DNA of 64,000 nucleotides from Paenibacillus sp. JZ16 (GCF_015326965.1 NZ_CP017659.1:1116001-1180000), one strand, 5' to 3'; counted from the first letter of the stretch, positions 35,745 to 45,312 are shown. Made by a program: numbers and translations. The notes: a model not told the origin generated them from the letters alone.

Positions 35745-37289
35745 TTACTCATCAGCGCCAATGTTCACATCGGCCCCTTGCACTCTTGGCTGCCCGTCAA
35801 TGTCCTGGGTACCGATGATCCCGTAATCCGTCGAACCCGCATCAATCGCTGGGGACGAAGATTGAAGATGAAAGTTACCTCCTGAAGCATTGACGAATGC
35901 AGGATCCTTGAAGAATGAATGCGCATCGTTGCCGGTTCCCGCTTGATATGCGGAAAAGCCAGCATAATCTTTGTTCTTCCATGTCCAGAAAGCATCCGTG
36001 CTACCGCCTGGTGAAAAATATAGATTGTAATCCACCACGTTACCTGAATTTTTTGTATATTCATTGTAGATCAGCACACCCGTTGAACTGGCCACAATGA
36101 TATTGTTCTTAATCACGTTATTTTTCGTATCATACTGCACATAGAGCTGACCGCTGCCCTCACCTAAAAGATCGTTATTGTAGACGGTGTTGTTCACGAT
36201 CTTGCAATTCACCGTTGACCCCCGTTCGTCGTCGTATCCACCCATGGCGATGCCCGTCAACCGGTTATTGTGCACCACGTTGCTTCGGATCGTAATATCA
36301 CTGGTGGATTTGCCCGCATGCTCCGAGGCAATTTCAATGCCGATGTCATTGTTGTTGCTGTAGTTCTGCTCAATAATGCTGTCTTTACCGCCATCAACAT
36401 AAATACCACCGGCTGCATTACTGTTATTCGGGAGTTTTTTCCCATAAGAAGGATTGTTGTTGGAGGAAATATTATATACCCGATTGCCTTTCACCAAACC
36501 ATTTCGGGCCTGGTCGTATGCTTCTTCCGGCGCAGTTCCCTCGAAACCGATAATATCGATCCCGATGTTGTCGTTATCGTGAATGAGATTGTCCGTTACT
36601 TTAAACGTATCTACATTACCATTCAGCACCAGTGTTTCACTGGAACCCAAGATTAGATTGTACAGCTCATTCCCGTGAATCGTAATGTCATGAAGCGATT
36701 CCGGAGCTTTGGTGCCGTATACGGCGATACCATGAGCATCTCTGCCAAGCAAATCGCTGCCGATAGGTGTGACTGTGCTCTTGATATCATGGATTTTGTT
36801 ATTCGTCAGATTTATAAAGCCGCCAGAACCTTGAACATAAATTCCAACAGGAACCGCGTTTCTGGAAGTCGTTGTATAGTTGCGAATCTCCAAGCCTTGA
36901 ATCGTAATGTAATTCACATTGGTTAGCTCGACAAGCCCTTCGATCCCGTTGACTGAAAGTCCAGTACCATCGATGATAGCTTTCTCTGAACCATAGTTCT
37001 TGAAAGTTATGGGACCCTGCGAGGCTGTACCGGAACGTGTTATCTTGAGTTTTTGATTATATACGCCGCCCCGAACGTAAATCAAGCTGCCCGGATCAGC
37101 CTCCTCAGCCGCATGCTGCAGCGTCTTCCAAGGCGCAATCATCGTCCCTGGATTGGAGTCACTCCCGTCGGTAGCTACATAGTACTCAGTACCGGCTGCC
37201 GACACGGGGGAAGATTGTACATTTCCAGAATCCAAACCAAATACAGTTATGCTCAATCCCACCAGCAACGCCTTTACTAATTTCAACAT
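35745..37289 (-). CDS. secreted right-handed parallel beta-helix protein
   Basis: A 514-residue secreted protein with a signal peptide ending near ASA (SPVSAAG). The mature start YYVATDGSDSNPGT..PWKTLQHA is shared by beta-helix lyases (PL9-like) and DUF1565 proteins. Repeating coils with NxI/VxxN and HxNxG patterns follow (for example DNLIHDNDNIGIDI, NNKIHDI, NNTVYNND), and the C-terminus has SSPAIDAGS...DIDGQPR, the choice-of-anchor type end. It may be a pectate or other polysaccharide lyase acting outside the cell. The catalytic residues cannot be assigned, so the enzyme class is uncertain. Confidence 0.75.
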   Translation of the reverse strand: MLKLVKALLVGLSITVFGLDSGNVQSSPVSAAGTEYYVATDGSDSNPGTMIAPWKTLQHAAEEADPGSLIYVRGGVYNQKLKITRSGTASQGPITFKNYGSEKAIIDGTGLSVNGIEGLVELTNVNYITIQGLEIRNYTTTSRNAVPVGIYVQGSGGFINLTNNKIHDIKSTVTPIGSDLLGRDAHGIAVYGTKAPESLHDITIHGNELYNLILGSSETLVLNGNVDTFKVTDNLIHDNDNIGIDIIGFEGTAPEEAYDQARNGLVKGNRVYNISSNNNPSYGKKLPNNSNAAGGIYVDGGKDSIIEQNYSNNNDIGIEIASEHAGKSTSDITIRSNVVHNNRLTGIAMGGYDDERGSTVNCKIVNNTVYNNDLLGEGSGQLYVQYDTKNNVIKNNIIVASSTGVLIYNEYTKNSGNVVDYNLYFSPGGSTDAFWTWKNKDYAGFSAYQAGTGNDAHSFFKDPAFVNASGGNFHLQSSSPAIDAGSTDYGIIGTQDIDGQPRVQGADVNIGADE

Positions 37290-37365
37290 CGTTCCTCATC
37301 TCCCATCTGTTCCTATTTATATTACATGGAGATCAATACTCGAGTCACTACGAATATGGGAAAGC

Positions 37366-37677
37366 CTAAAAGGCAGTGCGTTGTTTCAAGACATGTTTCG
37401 GCAATATGCCCGCTTCTTTATATAGAAGCTTCCCATCTTTGAAAACAAGGGTGGTCGGTATGCTCATAATCTGAAATTGGGAAGACGTCGCCGGGTTTTC
37501 GTCTACATTTACCTTAACTACTCTAATGGAATCTTTTGCCTCCCTTTCAAATTCCTCAAGAACAGGTGCAAACATTCTGCACGGACCACACCAGGAAGCC
37601 CAAAAATTCACTACGGTTACTCCGTCGGTTTGGATCATCCCTTTAAAAGTAGAATCTGTTGCGTGTTGAATCGCCAT
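37366..37677 (-). CDS. thioredoxin
   Basis: Thioredoxin of about 103 residues with active site WASWCGPCR and cis-Pro loop MSIPTTLVF. The C-terminal helix is shorter than usual ([10 protein letters not shown]). Four tandem ATG codons follow GAAGGG; the fourth (37677) has the best spacing, but the first at 37686 cannot be excluded. It lies just after the methyltransferase gene and is probably co-transcribed, perhaps keeping that enzyme or its substrate reduced. Confidence 0.88.
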   Translation of the reverse strand: MAIQHATDSTFKGMIQTDGVTVVNFWASWCGPCRMFAPVLEEFEREAKDSIRVVKVNVDENPATSSQFQIMSIPTTLVFKDGKLLYKEAGILPKHVLKQRTAF

Positions 37678-37690
37678 CATCATCATCCCT

Positions 37691-38590
37691 TCAAATTTTT
37701 CTTGTGTACATACTTAGATCCTGCATTCGAACCAGTACTTTGCCATAACGACCACTCTGTCGAACCGTTACTTTGCCGGACGGGTACGCTTGTTCCAAAT
37801 AGTCTGCAACTAATTTCCGATTCTGCTCATCTGTAGCCAGACTGTGACTGCGAAGCCAGTTCATCATTTCCTCTAACGCCGCTTCTCTTGTAACTTCCGT
37901 CATTTTCGTTTCCCGTGTTATAAGAGACTCATAGGAATAGCCTTTGAGATACAGCAGATGAAGCAAATATCCGAACTCCAAGTGCTTCGATTGGAAGGGC
38001 TGACCGGTGATGAGCGGCCAGATTTCATTCACCAAACTGATTTCCATGGAGCCTGCCGGCATACTGATATAACAATAATCCCGGGCGCATTGTAGAATCT
38101 TTTCGATGCTATCCCAATCCAGAATGACCGGACACATCGAGACAAAAACCAGATCAAAGGCATTACTCCAGTCTCTAGCCAGCACGTCAATATCTTCAAA
38201 AGGTTCGGGCACAATCTTTACCTGGTCATCGGCGAATTTTGTGATATTTTCCTTCAGCAGTTCGATCAAGGGTAGAGAGGATTCTACAGCAGTAACGCGG
38301 GCCCCCCGCTCTGCAAACGGCACCGAGAATACTCCCGAAGCGGCGCCAATGTCCAGCACAGACGCGTTGTTGAATTGAACTCCTTGTCCTTCAATCCAAT
38401 TCATGATCCGTGTGGTCCGTTTTCTTCCCTCTTCATTAAACGATTGCTCATTGAAAGTCTTCGCCTTGTGATCAAAGGCACGGGTCGGGTCGGTTCCGGC
38501 CTTTTTCATCTTGTTCACAACACGTTCGCCATGTTCTTTCCAAGCCTTTTCCCAAATAGCCTCATTAAAAAAATCATTCATAACTTCCAT
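37691..38590 (-). CDS. class I SAM-dependent methyltransferase
   Basis: Rossmann-fold methyltransferase of 299 residues. SAM-binding motif I is [19 protein letters not shown], with the acidic motif II residue in VTAVESS. The N-terminal helical part ([16 protein letters not shown]) and C-terminal [12 protein letters not shown] are not diagnostic. The substrate is unknown. The start is either ATG 38590 or ATG 38581; ribosome-site spacing is poor for both. It forms a two-gene unit with thioredoxin, behind two copies of a palindromic operator-like element. Confidence 0.82.
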   Translation of the reverse strand: MEVMNDFFNEAIWEKAWKEHGERVVNKMKKAGTDPTRAFDHKAKTFNEQSFNEEGRKRTTRIMNWIEGQGVQFNNASVLDIGAASGVFSVPFAERGARVTAVESSLPLIELLKENITKFADDQVKIVPEPFEDIDVLARDWSNAFDLVFVSMCPVILDWDSIEKILQCARDYCYISMPAGSMEISLVNEIWPLITGQPFQSKHLEFGYLLHLLYLKGYSYESLITRETKMTEVTREAALEEMMNWLRSHSLATDEQNRKLVADYLEQAYPSGKVTVRQSGRYGKVLVRMQDLSMYTRKI

Positions 38591-38690
38591 CTCTCTTTCC
38601 GTTATAGTTTCTGGTTGCGGTTGTGAAACCCGTCGACGCTTCCAATGATCACCACATCGAAAGTTGGTTGATTCATTGGTTTTTTCATTA

Positions 38691-38709
38691 ATGGATCTAT
38701 ATTATCCAT
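38691..38709 (-). promoter_or_regulatory. operator-like palindrome, copy 1
   Basis: ATGGAT and ATCCAT are separated by seven AT-only bases that contain a -10-like TATATT. The whole arrangement recurs at 38844-38868. It lies about 100 bases upstream of the methyltransferase gene. Confidence 0.5.
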
Positions 38710-38843
38710 AATTATGATGCAAAACATGTATCCCTTATTGTTTAGTATACGCTCACTTCCCGAATGTTCCTGAGCCTGCTGTACTTCTGGAGAACAGCAT
38801 GTCCCCTCCCCTCTTCCTAGCTCTTCTTCTTAAGATTGCTATT

Positions 38844-38868
38844 ATTATGGATGTATAATATCCATAAT
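38844..38868 (-). promoter_or_regulatory. operator-like palindrome, copy 2, over a promoter
   Basis: Perfect nine-base arms ATTATGGAT and ATCCATAAT flank a seven-base AT spacer. On the minus strand TTGACT lies 16 bases upstream of TATACA, and the palindrome covers the -10. A repressor binding here would control a leftward transcript toward the methyltransferase-thioredoxin unit. The rest of 38591-39029 shows no gene. Confidence 0.55.
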
Positions 38869-39029
38869 AAACGAGTCAACTTCAATATGCAATACCATTT
38901 TTTAGCCATAGTCTGCTTCTGCCTTATGCTGACATTGAACATTTAACAATCTAACTTTCGATGTACCCATCAAAAACGTAACGTTTACTTCGGGGGCTGA
39001 ATGGTATAACCGATTGTTAGACCATAGCA

Positions 39030-39060
39030 AAAGCAGCCGATCATTCAGATCGGCTGCTTT
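39030..39060. terminator. terminator after the ABC-2 exporter
   Basis: Thirteen-base arms AAAGCAGCCGATC and GATCGGCTGCTTT form a strong hairpin. It lies 42 bases after the last permease stop. Confidence 0.88.
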
Positions 39061-39101
39061 ATGCTCAGATGTCACATGAACCTATACTTTGGTCGCCCCA
39101 T

Positions 39102-39827
39102 TTAAGATTGTCTATTGTTAAACACAGATACCATAAAATATAAGTAGGCGGCATGTAACAGCAATCCGACCGAAAAGAAAACGATTGCCAACATAGGTTC
39201 ATTCTGCGTGATCAGATAGGGCACTTTTGCAGGCCAATACGTTGGGAGCCAAGCGCCTAACACCTGCCAAGCTCCTGGAACGAAGTTGGCCACCACAGGT
39301 CCGGCTATGAACAGCCCTCCTATTTTAGATAAGGCTAATCCTTCTACCTTGTTCGCTGAGAAAGCGGCAAGGAACAACGAGAATATTGGAGCTTCCGATG
39401 CCAGCAACAGCAAAACACCCAATTTAGCCCAGTGAATATCCGATAAAGTCGAAAAGGACAGATATAGAATGGATAATACGGTGCATAACAGAAAAGGAAG
39501 CGTCACTCTATATAGCAAATAACCTTTACGCATTAGTGGGGTCACCGCATAATATGCAATCACATTCTCGTCGCGTTCATCGAGAATAAGGAGACCGGTG
39601 AGCATTCCTGTCAGCATGGGGATCGTAACAATTAATAACGATGCCGCAAAGCCGCGATACGGCTCCAAATGAAACGAATAGTTTACATCGAGCCAATTAA
39701 CGGCAACCGGGAATCCAAACCTCGATAGAAACAAAAGCAGCAGCGGACCGAACATAGCTGCCATCAGAACGGGATCCTTCCACGCATGCCGTAGATCCAT
39801 GATCATGAGGGCTTTATATCTCTCCAT
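39102..39827 (-). CDS. ABC-2-type exporter permease 2
   Basis: Membrane subunit of about 241 residues with six predicted helices, last in the exporter operon. The stretch LLTGMLTGLLILDERDENVIAYYAVTP resembles the conserved loop of ABC-2 permeases. I chose ATG 39827 because GGAGGGGGC lies six bases upstream. It overlaps the previous permease gene by 14 bases. The cargo is unknown. Confidence 0.82.
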   Translation of the reverse strand: MERYKALMIMDLRHAWKDPVLMAAMFGPLLLLFLSRFGFPVAVNWLDVNYSFHLEPYRGFAASLLIVTIPMLTGMLTGLLILDERDENVIAYYAVTPLMRKGYLLYRVTLPFLLCTVLSILYLSFSTLSDIHWAKLGVLLLLASEAPIFSLFLAAFSANKVEGLALSKIGGLFIAGPVVANFVPGAWQVLGAWLPTYWPAKVPYLITQNEPMLAIVFFSVGLLLHAAYLYFMVSVFNNRQS

Positions 39828-40536
39828 TAATGCCCCCTCCTTCACCTACGCGCATCAACACATGTCGAGTATAGGATCGCTGCGCCCAGATGTAAGCCGC
39901 AAAGTTCCAAATCAACAGAATACATATGGAATATAGAACGCTGCCAATAGATAAGCCGTCACTGGGAGACACAAGTAACCGGAGAGTTCCTTCGGTTGGA
40001 AGGACGAGAAACAGGTCTTCATGCCACAATTGAAGAAAACTTAACAATGGAAGGATGAATGGCAGCGCGTAGACCTGCACCATCAGAATAAAACCGTTAA
40101 TTGTCCGTTGGCGTGCCGCCACGCCAATCGACAGCAAGGTCATGAAGGTTGATGTTAATACAATACCGGCAGAAAAAGCAAGCGGATATTCCGGGAGACT
40201 GCCGGTCGCCATATGAATCACCCAGCCTGCCGCAAGGGATAACACCGACAGGGACGCAGCCTTCGCCAGCAAATATTCCCGAATGTGTACCGGCGCTACA
40301 AACAACGGATCGTGGACGCCCTGGTCCCTCTCCAGCAGGACCATACCGCCTGCCATGATAAGCCCCAGGGCTGCGGGATCGCTGAATGTCAACACAATCG
40401 CTGTTGTCTCCTGGTAGGCCTCGGGTACGAATCGGAGCAAAATCCAATAACAGGTACAGACAAACATATAAACCCAATAGAATCCGTGGCGCCACTGGAA
40501 ACGCAGATCGAATACAAATAAGCTTAGGCCCTTCAT
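39814..40536 (-). CDS. ABC-2-type exporter permease 1
   Basis: A 240-residue membrane protein with six predicted helices and a central GLIMAGGMVLLERDQGVHDPL loop, which parallels the ERDE loop of its partner. The two permeases probably form the membrane part of one exporter. It overlaps the ATPase gene by four bases (ATGA). Confidence 0.82.
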   Translation of the reverse strand: MKGLSLFVFDLRFQWRHGFYWVYMFVCTCYWILLRFVPEAYQETTAIVLTFSDPAALGLIMAGGMVLLERDQGVHDPLFVAPVHIREYLLAKAASLSVLSLAAGWVIHMATGSLPEYPLAFSAGIVLTSTFMTLLSIGVAARQRTINGFILMVQVYALPFILPLLSFLQLWHEDLFLVLPTEGTLRLLVSPSDGLSIGSVLYSICILLIWNFAAYIWAQRSYTRHVLMRVGEGGGINGEI

Positions 40537-41387
40537 ACAAGCTGCCTCCCGGTTACCTCAATAAAAATTTGTTCGAGCGACGCCTCTTGCGAATGAATGG
40601 TATCGAGGGGATAATCCTGTATCAGCTTAAGAAATTGGTTATTCTCACCGATGCCATCCAGAGAAAATACCGCTCCCTTTAATTCGCCATCCCTACTGTA
40701 TTCGACTCGGACCTCCTTTCTTCCCTTACGAAGTTTCAACTCTCTGGGTGAATCGATTAATTTGATTTCACCGTCGACGATAAAGGCTACCCGATCGCAA
40801 AGTTCTTCTGCCGCTTGCATATTATGCGTTGTTATTAGAACCGTCTTGCCGGCAGCCTTTTTAGCAAGTATCAATTCCTTCATTCGGTGGGCATTGACCG
40901 GGTCTAATCCGGAAGTAGGTTCATCCAGAAATAGGATTTCTGGATCATGCTGTAACGCCCGACAGAAATTCAACCTCATCTTCATGCCCTTGGATAGCTG
41001 GGAAACCTTCATATTTGCGGCATCTGTTAGATCGACTTGTTCCAGCAATTTCATGGGATCCTCCGTCTCCCCCTTGTAAAGGGAACGAAAGAGCTTTAAA
41101 TTGTCAAGAACCGAAAATTTACTGTAGAAGTTCGGGAATTCAAAAGCTACTCCAATTCGCTCATAATAATCGGGACCGGTATTCCTGATTTCGTTGCCCA
41201 TGACTTTTATACTTCCTTGATAACCTTTCAGAACACCGATCAGCAGTTTTTGCGTCGTGCTTTTACCAGCGCCGGACGGGCCGAGAAAGCCAAAGATTTC
41301 GCCAGGCGGGATGACAAAATCAAGCCCATGCAGGGTGGGCTCTTTTCGATTCGGATACGTGTAATGAAGCCCTCTTACTTCGATCAC
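40533..41387 (-). CDS. ABC exporter ATPase
   Basis: ATP-binding subunit of 284 residues: Walker A GPSGAGKST, Q loop FEFPN, signature LSKGMKMRL, Walker B EILFLDEPTSGLD and switch His in ITTHN. The C-terminal region EQIFIEVTGR is typical of the DrrA/NatA style of ABC-2 ATPases. It overlaps the TetR gene by four bases and both permeases follow. The system probably exports a toxic compound that releases the TetR repressor. Confidence 0.92.
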   Translation of the reverse strand: MIEVRGLHYTYPNRKEPTLHGLDFVIPPGEIFGFLGPSGAGKSTTQKLLIGVLKGYQGSIKVMGNEIRNTGPDYYERIGVAFEFPNFYSKFSVLDNLKLFRSLYKGETEDPMKLLEQVDLTDAANMKVSQLSKGMKMRLNFCRALQHDPEILFLDEPTSGLDPVNAHRMKELILAKKAAGKTVLITTHNMQAAEELCDRVAFIVDGEIKLIDSPRELKLRKGRKEVRVEYSRDGELKGAVFSLDGIGENNQFLKLIQDYPLDTIHSQEASLEQIFIEVTGRQLV

Positions 41388-42016
41388 AACGCTCCATCTC
41401 CCTTCAGCGCATTAGACACCGCAAGCATGCCGGCAGATAATAACTCGACTAGCAATTCGATCGTAGATGTAAATTGCTCCTCTCCAATCTCTTTTTGGTG
41501 CAGCGTAAGCAGTGCCAAGGATCTGATCATGCCCACGATGGATTCGGGTGCCGTACCAGGTAAAATGCCAGCCTTCTGCCAAGCCGTAATCACAGGCAAG
41601 AGCGCGTCTTGATCCTCCGTAAAGTTACGCTCCAGCAAGTCTTTCGGCAATTTCCTGAACAACAACTCCATCTCCCCGCGATCCATCATCTGGCGAAGCA
41701 TTGGGCTCTCGTCCATCATCCTCAGTGAATATAAGAGAAACCGTTTAATGCTTTCCTTACTGCAGACCTCTTCAGGAGGGAATAAATCAAGAACGGCATT
41801 GCGAATTCGCTGCTCCTCCTCCAGAATCAGTTCATAATATAATTCCTCTTTCGATCCGAAAAACATGTAGAACGAGCCTTGGGCAATGCCGGCGGCCTTC
41901 GTCAGATCTTCAACACTCGTTTTGCGAAGGCCCGCCGTTTCGAAATGATGGCGTGCCTCCGTCAGCAGTTTTTGGCGTATCCATTCACGTTCTTCATCCG
42001 AGAATTTTTTGGGCAT
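41384..42016 (-). CDS. TetR-family repressor of the ABC exporter
   Basis: TetR protein of about 210 residues. The helix-turn-helix is SVEDLTKAAGIAQGSFYMFF, and a variable ligand domain follows. I chose ATG 42016 (MPKKFSDEE); a GTG 12 bases upstream is possible. It is the first gene of the operon, so it likely autoregulates its own transcription and that of the exporter. Confidence 0.88.
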   Translation of the reverse strand: MPKKFSDEEREWIRQKLLTEARHHFETAGLRKTSVEDLTKAAGIAQGSFYMFFGSKEELYYELILEEEQRIRNAVLDLFPPEEVCSKESIKRFLLYSLRMMDESPMLRQMMDRGEMELLFRKLPKDLLERNFTEDQDALLPVITAWQKAGILPGTAPESIVGMIRSLALLTLHQKEIGEEQFTSTIELLVELLSAGMLAVSNALKGDGAL

Positions 42017-42086
42017 GTTGCATATCACATCCTTAATCAGGCCGTTTGTGATCCTGTGAATAATTTTATTTTATATTCATAAAAGT

Positions 42087-42130
42087 ACTCCCTAAATCCC
42101 CATATGTCAATATATTTGGTGTTAGGGAGT
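42087..42130 (+). promoter_or_regulatory. 44-base inverted repeat upstream of cation antiporter
   Basis: Perfect nine-base arms ACTCCCTAA and TTAGGGAGT are separated by 26 AT-rich bases. It lies between the divergent TetR and antiporter genes, 50 bases before the antiporter ATG. It could be an operator pair for the TetR protein or a leader hairpin in the antiporter message. Confidence 0.5.
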
Positions 42131-42179
42131 CTTTAGGTTACAATAAATGGAGATTTAATCCTTTGATGAGGGGTGCCGT

Positions 42180-43424
42180 ATGCATCATTTTAATGAGGTT
42201 TTCGTGCAGTTGCTGATTTTGCTTGCGATATCGATGGGTGTTATCTCGATAGCCAAAAAAATGAATCAGCCCTACTCTATTGCACTTGTTATTGTAGGCC
42301 TGCTGCTTGGTTTGATCCATGTGCCTGTGTTGGATGAAGCCGAATCGTTTATAACCCAATCGAATGTGTTTCAGGCAATCATTATCTCCCTGTTCCTTCC
42401 TATCCTTCTTGGAGATGCAACATTAAAGCTTCCGTTCTCGCATCTTCGTAAACAAGGAAAGCCGGTGATTGCCCTCGCGTTTGGCGGCACCTTGCTCTCT
42501 TTCCTTCTTATAGCTCTAGCCATGTATGGGTTTATGGGATTGCCTTTGATTGTTGCATTTACCTTTGCAGCATTGATGAGTGCCACGGACCCGATCAGTG
42601 TCATCTCCATCTTCAAATCATTAGGCGTACCGAAGAAAATTGTAACCATCATCGAAGGGGAGTCGCTGTTTAATGACGGAATTGCCGTTGTGTTATTTCA
42701 GATCTCCTCTGTTTATTTGCTCACGTACATGGAAATGGGTTGGGCGGGAATAGGCAGCGGTGTATTGCTCTTTTTGAAGTTTAGTATTGGCGGTATCGCT
42801 GTTGGAGGCGTGTTAGGATATCTGTTCTCACAGCTCATTCGCTTCTATGATGATTATCCGCTGGAGATAGCTTTCTCTATGCTCCTGTTCTTCGGAAGTT
42901 TCTTTATTGCCGAACATTTCCATGTATCTGGCGTCATTGCCGTTGTCGTGGGCGGCTTGATTTTTGGCAGTTACGGAGCGCGCATCGGGATGTCGGATAC
43001 AACCAAGATGAATATTAATTCGTTCTGGGACGTCATCACGTTAATCGCAAATTCATTGATTTTTTTAATGATCGGTCTAGAAATCAAGCATATTAACTTC
43101 GCGGACAAGTGGGCGTTAATCGGAGCAGCCATTCTTATCGTTCTACTCGGAAGAACATTGGCCGTCTACGTAAGCTTGTACTTCCTGAAATCCTTCCCAT
43201 CTTCATGGAAGGTGGTTTTGAATTGGGGAGGGTTAAAGGGCAGCTTGTCAATCGCTCTCGCCTTAAGCTTGCCCCCAACCTTCGACGGACGCGATGATAT
43301 ACTCGTTCTCACCTTTAGCGTTGTCCTTTTCTCACTTCTCGTTCAGGGGTTAACCATCAAACCTTTGGTTAAGAAGTTTGGATTAGCCAGCCCCGTGAAG
43401 GAAAAAGACGGGGCAGATATGTAA
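42180..43424 (+). CDS. CPA1-type Na+(K+)/H+ antiporter
   Basis: Monovalent cation/proton antiporter of 414 residues with about 12 helices. The ion-site motif is ATDPISVISIFKSLGVPKK, followed by EGESLFNDGIAVVLF, as in NhaP/NHE-type CPA1 proteins. It would expel Na+ or K+ in exchange for protons. GAGGGG lies about seven bases before ATG. No cytoplasmic regulatory tail is present. The nearby K+ uptake genes suggest a role in K+ balance, but the ion preference cannot be read. Confidence 0.88.
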   Translation: MHHFNEVFVQLLILLAISMGVISIAKKMNQPYSIALVIVGLLLGLIHVPVLDEAESFITQSNVFQAIIISLFLPILLGDATLKLPFSHLRKQGKPVIALAFGGTLLSFLLIALAMYGFMGLPLIVAFTFAALMSATDPISVISIFKSLGVPKKIVTIIEGESLFNDGIAVVLFQISSVYLLTYMEMGWAGIGSGVLLFLKFSIGGIAVGGVLGYLFSQLIRFYDDYPLEIAFSMLLFFGSFFIAEHFHVSGVIAVVVGGLIFGSYGARIGMSDTTKMNINSFWDVITLIANSLIFLMIGLEIKHINFADKWALIGAAILIVLLGRTLAVYVSLYFLKSFPSSWKVVLNWGGLKGSLSIALALSLPPTFDGRDDILVLTFSVVLFSLLVQGLTIKPLVKKFGLASPVKEKDGADM

Positions 43425-43462
43425 GAACCCTCCGTATAAGCAAAACAGAACATAAAACGAGT

Positions 43463-43518
43463 ATAAGGTTCAGCCCCGGAGATCGAATTAAACGACTCCA
43501 GCTGAACCTTATTTTTTC
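43463..43518. terminator. terminator between antiporter and ktrB-like gene
   Basis: Twelve-base arms ATAAGGTTCAGC and GCTGAACCTTAT with a 26-base loop, followed by TTTTTT on the plus strand. It separates the convergent antiporter and Ktr genes. Confidence 0.82.
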
Positions 43519-43545
43519 GTATCCCGATTTGCAGATCGACCACTC

Positions 43546-44910
43546 TTAACCAATAAGCACTTTCTCTTCAGGCAACCGGTACTTTTGTTTGACTACTCTT
43601 TGCGACAGCGCGAAGGCCAGCGTTAAGGGGCCGAGTCTGCCGATGTACATGGTCAAAATGATGACTCCTTTACCAAAAGGAGACAGCTCAGGCGTCAATC
43701 CCATCGATAGGCCAACGGTGCCGAAGGCTGAGGTCACTTCGAACAGAACTTCCATAAAGTCCTTTTGCAAGCTATGCTCGCTTATGGTTAACAAGAATGT
43801 AGCGACAATCACAACGCTCACTGAGATCACCATGACGGCTATGGATCGGAGGATAATCGATTGGGGGATGCGTCGATTTAACAACTGCACGTCCTGCTTC
43901 CCCTTAATAATACTAATCAATGTGAATAACAGTACGGCAAATGTATTGGTTTTGATCCCGCCTCCTGTGGATCCGGAGGAAGCACCGATAAACATAAGGA
44001 AAATCATGAAAAACTGAGAAGTCGTCATCATCGCGGCTATGTCGATGGTATTAAACCCGGCCGTACGAGTCACCACGCCTTGAAAATAAGCCGCCCATAC
44101 TCGCTCTCCCCAGCTCAAAGAGCCGAACGTACGGGAGTTGAACAACTCAATAATGAAAATTACGATAAACCCGGCTAAACATAGACATGCTGAAGTCGAC
44201 AAAACGATTCTTGAATGAAGGGACAGCTTATTCCACCTTCTATGCTTCCATAAGTCCAGAACAACAGTAAATCCAAGCCCACCAATGATAAAAAGCAGGG
44301 TGATGACGATGTTGACCAGCGGGTCTCCCACATACCGGCTCAAACTGTCTGACCAAAGACTGAAGCCAGCGTTATTAAATGATGAGATGGAGTGGAACAC
44401 CCCATAATAAATAGCTTGCCCCAAGCCCAGTTCCTCCTCCCAACGAACAATTAACAAGGCTGCTCCGACGAACTCGATAATGAGCGCAATCAGAAAAATA
44501 CCTAGCGATAGCCTCACTACGCCTTGCGTTGATAATGCGTTAGTGGATTCTTGGAGGAGCAGTCGATTTTTCAGTCCAATTTTCTTTCCAAGCACAACGG
44601 CGATCAAAACTCCGAAGGTCATGAAACCAAGACCGCCGACTTGAATCAGGCACATGATCATGATTTGACCAAAAAGGGAAAAGTCGGTTCCTGTATCCAC
44701 TACGGCCAATCCGGTTACGCACACTGCAGATGTTGAGGTGAACAAAGCGTTTAACCAACCTACACCTTCACCTGATGACGATGATATGGGCAAGGCTAAC
44801 AAGATCGCGCCGATTACAATCGGTGCGGCGAAACCAAGAAGGATCAGTCGTGAAGATGATAGGTTAAACTGTTTTAATGATTTTAGCGGCTCCGATTTGC
44901 CTTTAGCCAT
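43546..44910 (-). CDS. KtrB/TrkH-type potassium transporter, copy 1
   Basis: Ion-conducting membrane subunit of a K+ uptake system, 454 residues with four M1-P-M2 repeats. The pore loops are readable: SAVCVTGLAVV, SFNNAGFSLW, RTAGFNTID and SAFGTVGLSMG. The gating-loop motif SGSTGGGIKTNT is present. Such proteins need a cytoplasmic KtrA/TrkA RCK ring; none is encoded here. I chose ATG 44910, after AAGGGG; a longer frame to 44988 lacks support. It is divergent from the riboswitch-controlled second copy. Confidence 0.92.
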   Translation of the reverse strand: MAKGKSEPLKSLKQFNLSSSRLILLGFAAPIVIGAILLALPISSSSGEGVGWLNALFTSTSAVCVTGLAVVDTGTDFSLFGQIMIMCLIQVGGLGFMTFGVLIAVVLGKKIGLKNRLLLQESTNALSTQGVVRLSLGIFLIALIIEFVGAALLIVRWEEELGLGQAIYYGVFHSISSFNNAGFSLWSDSLSRYVGDPLVNIVITLLFIIGGLGFTVVLDLWKHRRWNKLSLHSRIVLSTSACLCLAGFIVIFIIELFNSRTFGSLSWGERVWAAYFQGVVTRTAGFNTIDIAAMMTTSQFFMIFLMFIGASSGSTGGGIKTNTFAVLLFTLISIIKGKQDVQLLNRRIPQSIILRSIAVMVISVSVVIVATFLLTISEHSLQKDFMEVLFEVTSAFGTVGLSMGLTPELSPFGKGVIILTMYIGRLGPLTLAFALSQRVVKQKYRLPEEKVLIG

Positions 44911-45038
44911 CCTATTTTCCCCTTTCAGATACGACAGACCATGAAACCCCGTAGACTTCTTTGCGTAGTATATACCATAGTAAAGCATAATTTTTGCTGC
45001 AATCCAATGATATGATGTTGTTGACTGATCGCTAACTG

Positions 45039-45067
45039 TTTACTTTCAGCATGTTTTAGCATAATAT
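45039..45067 (+). promoter_or_regulatory. promoter of the riboswitch-ktr operon
   Basis: TTTACT at 45039 and TAATAT at 45062 are 17 bases apart. The predicted start lies just before the riboswitch. Identified by eye only. Confidence 0.5.
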
Positions 45068-45083
45068 TTATTACGATAAATTT

Positions 45084-45223
45084 CATACGCATGAATGCTT
45101 AATCCTCTATGAGGAACGGGGGAACCAACAAAGCGACTAAGCTTTAGGGGTGAATTCTTTCTGGATAAGAAGGAACGGGAACTCTCAATCCCGAATCCGA
45201 CAGCTAACCTCGTCAGCGTCTTG
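45084..45223 (+). promoter_or_regulatory. c-di-AMP riboswitch (ydaO/yuaA class)
   Basis: The conserved blocks of this aptamer appear in order: GCTTAATCCTCTATGAGGAA, CGGGGGAACCAA, AGGGGTGAATTC, AAGGAACGGGA, AATCCCGAATCCGACAGCTA, ACCTCGTCAGCGT. The outer ACGC (45087) can pair with GCGT (45216). This class binds cyclic di-AMP and shuts off gene expression when the ligand is high. A strong terminator follows at 45271. Downstream lie a KdpD-type USP protein and a Ktr transporter, which is the known kind of target. Confidence 0.93.
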
Positions 45224-45270
45224 GGAAAGAACACTCTTACTACTTTGACTTGTCCATGATCCGTACAGCC

Positions 45271-45312
45271 AAGGCCTAGAAGCAGATTTTTCTCTGCCTC
45301 CAGGCCTTTTTT
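45271..45312 (+). terminator. riboswitch expression-platform terminator
   Basis: AAGGCCT and AGGCCTT close a hairpin whose inner part pairs AGCAGA with TCTGCC-like sequence, followed by six T. It lies 31 bases upstream of the first codon, so it would act as the OFF switch of the c-di-AMP aptamer. Confidence 0.88.
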
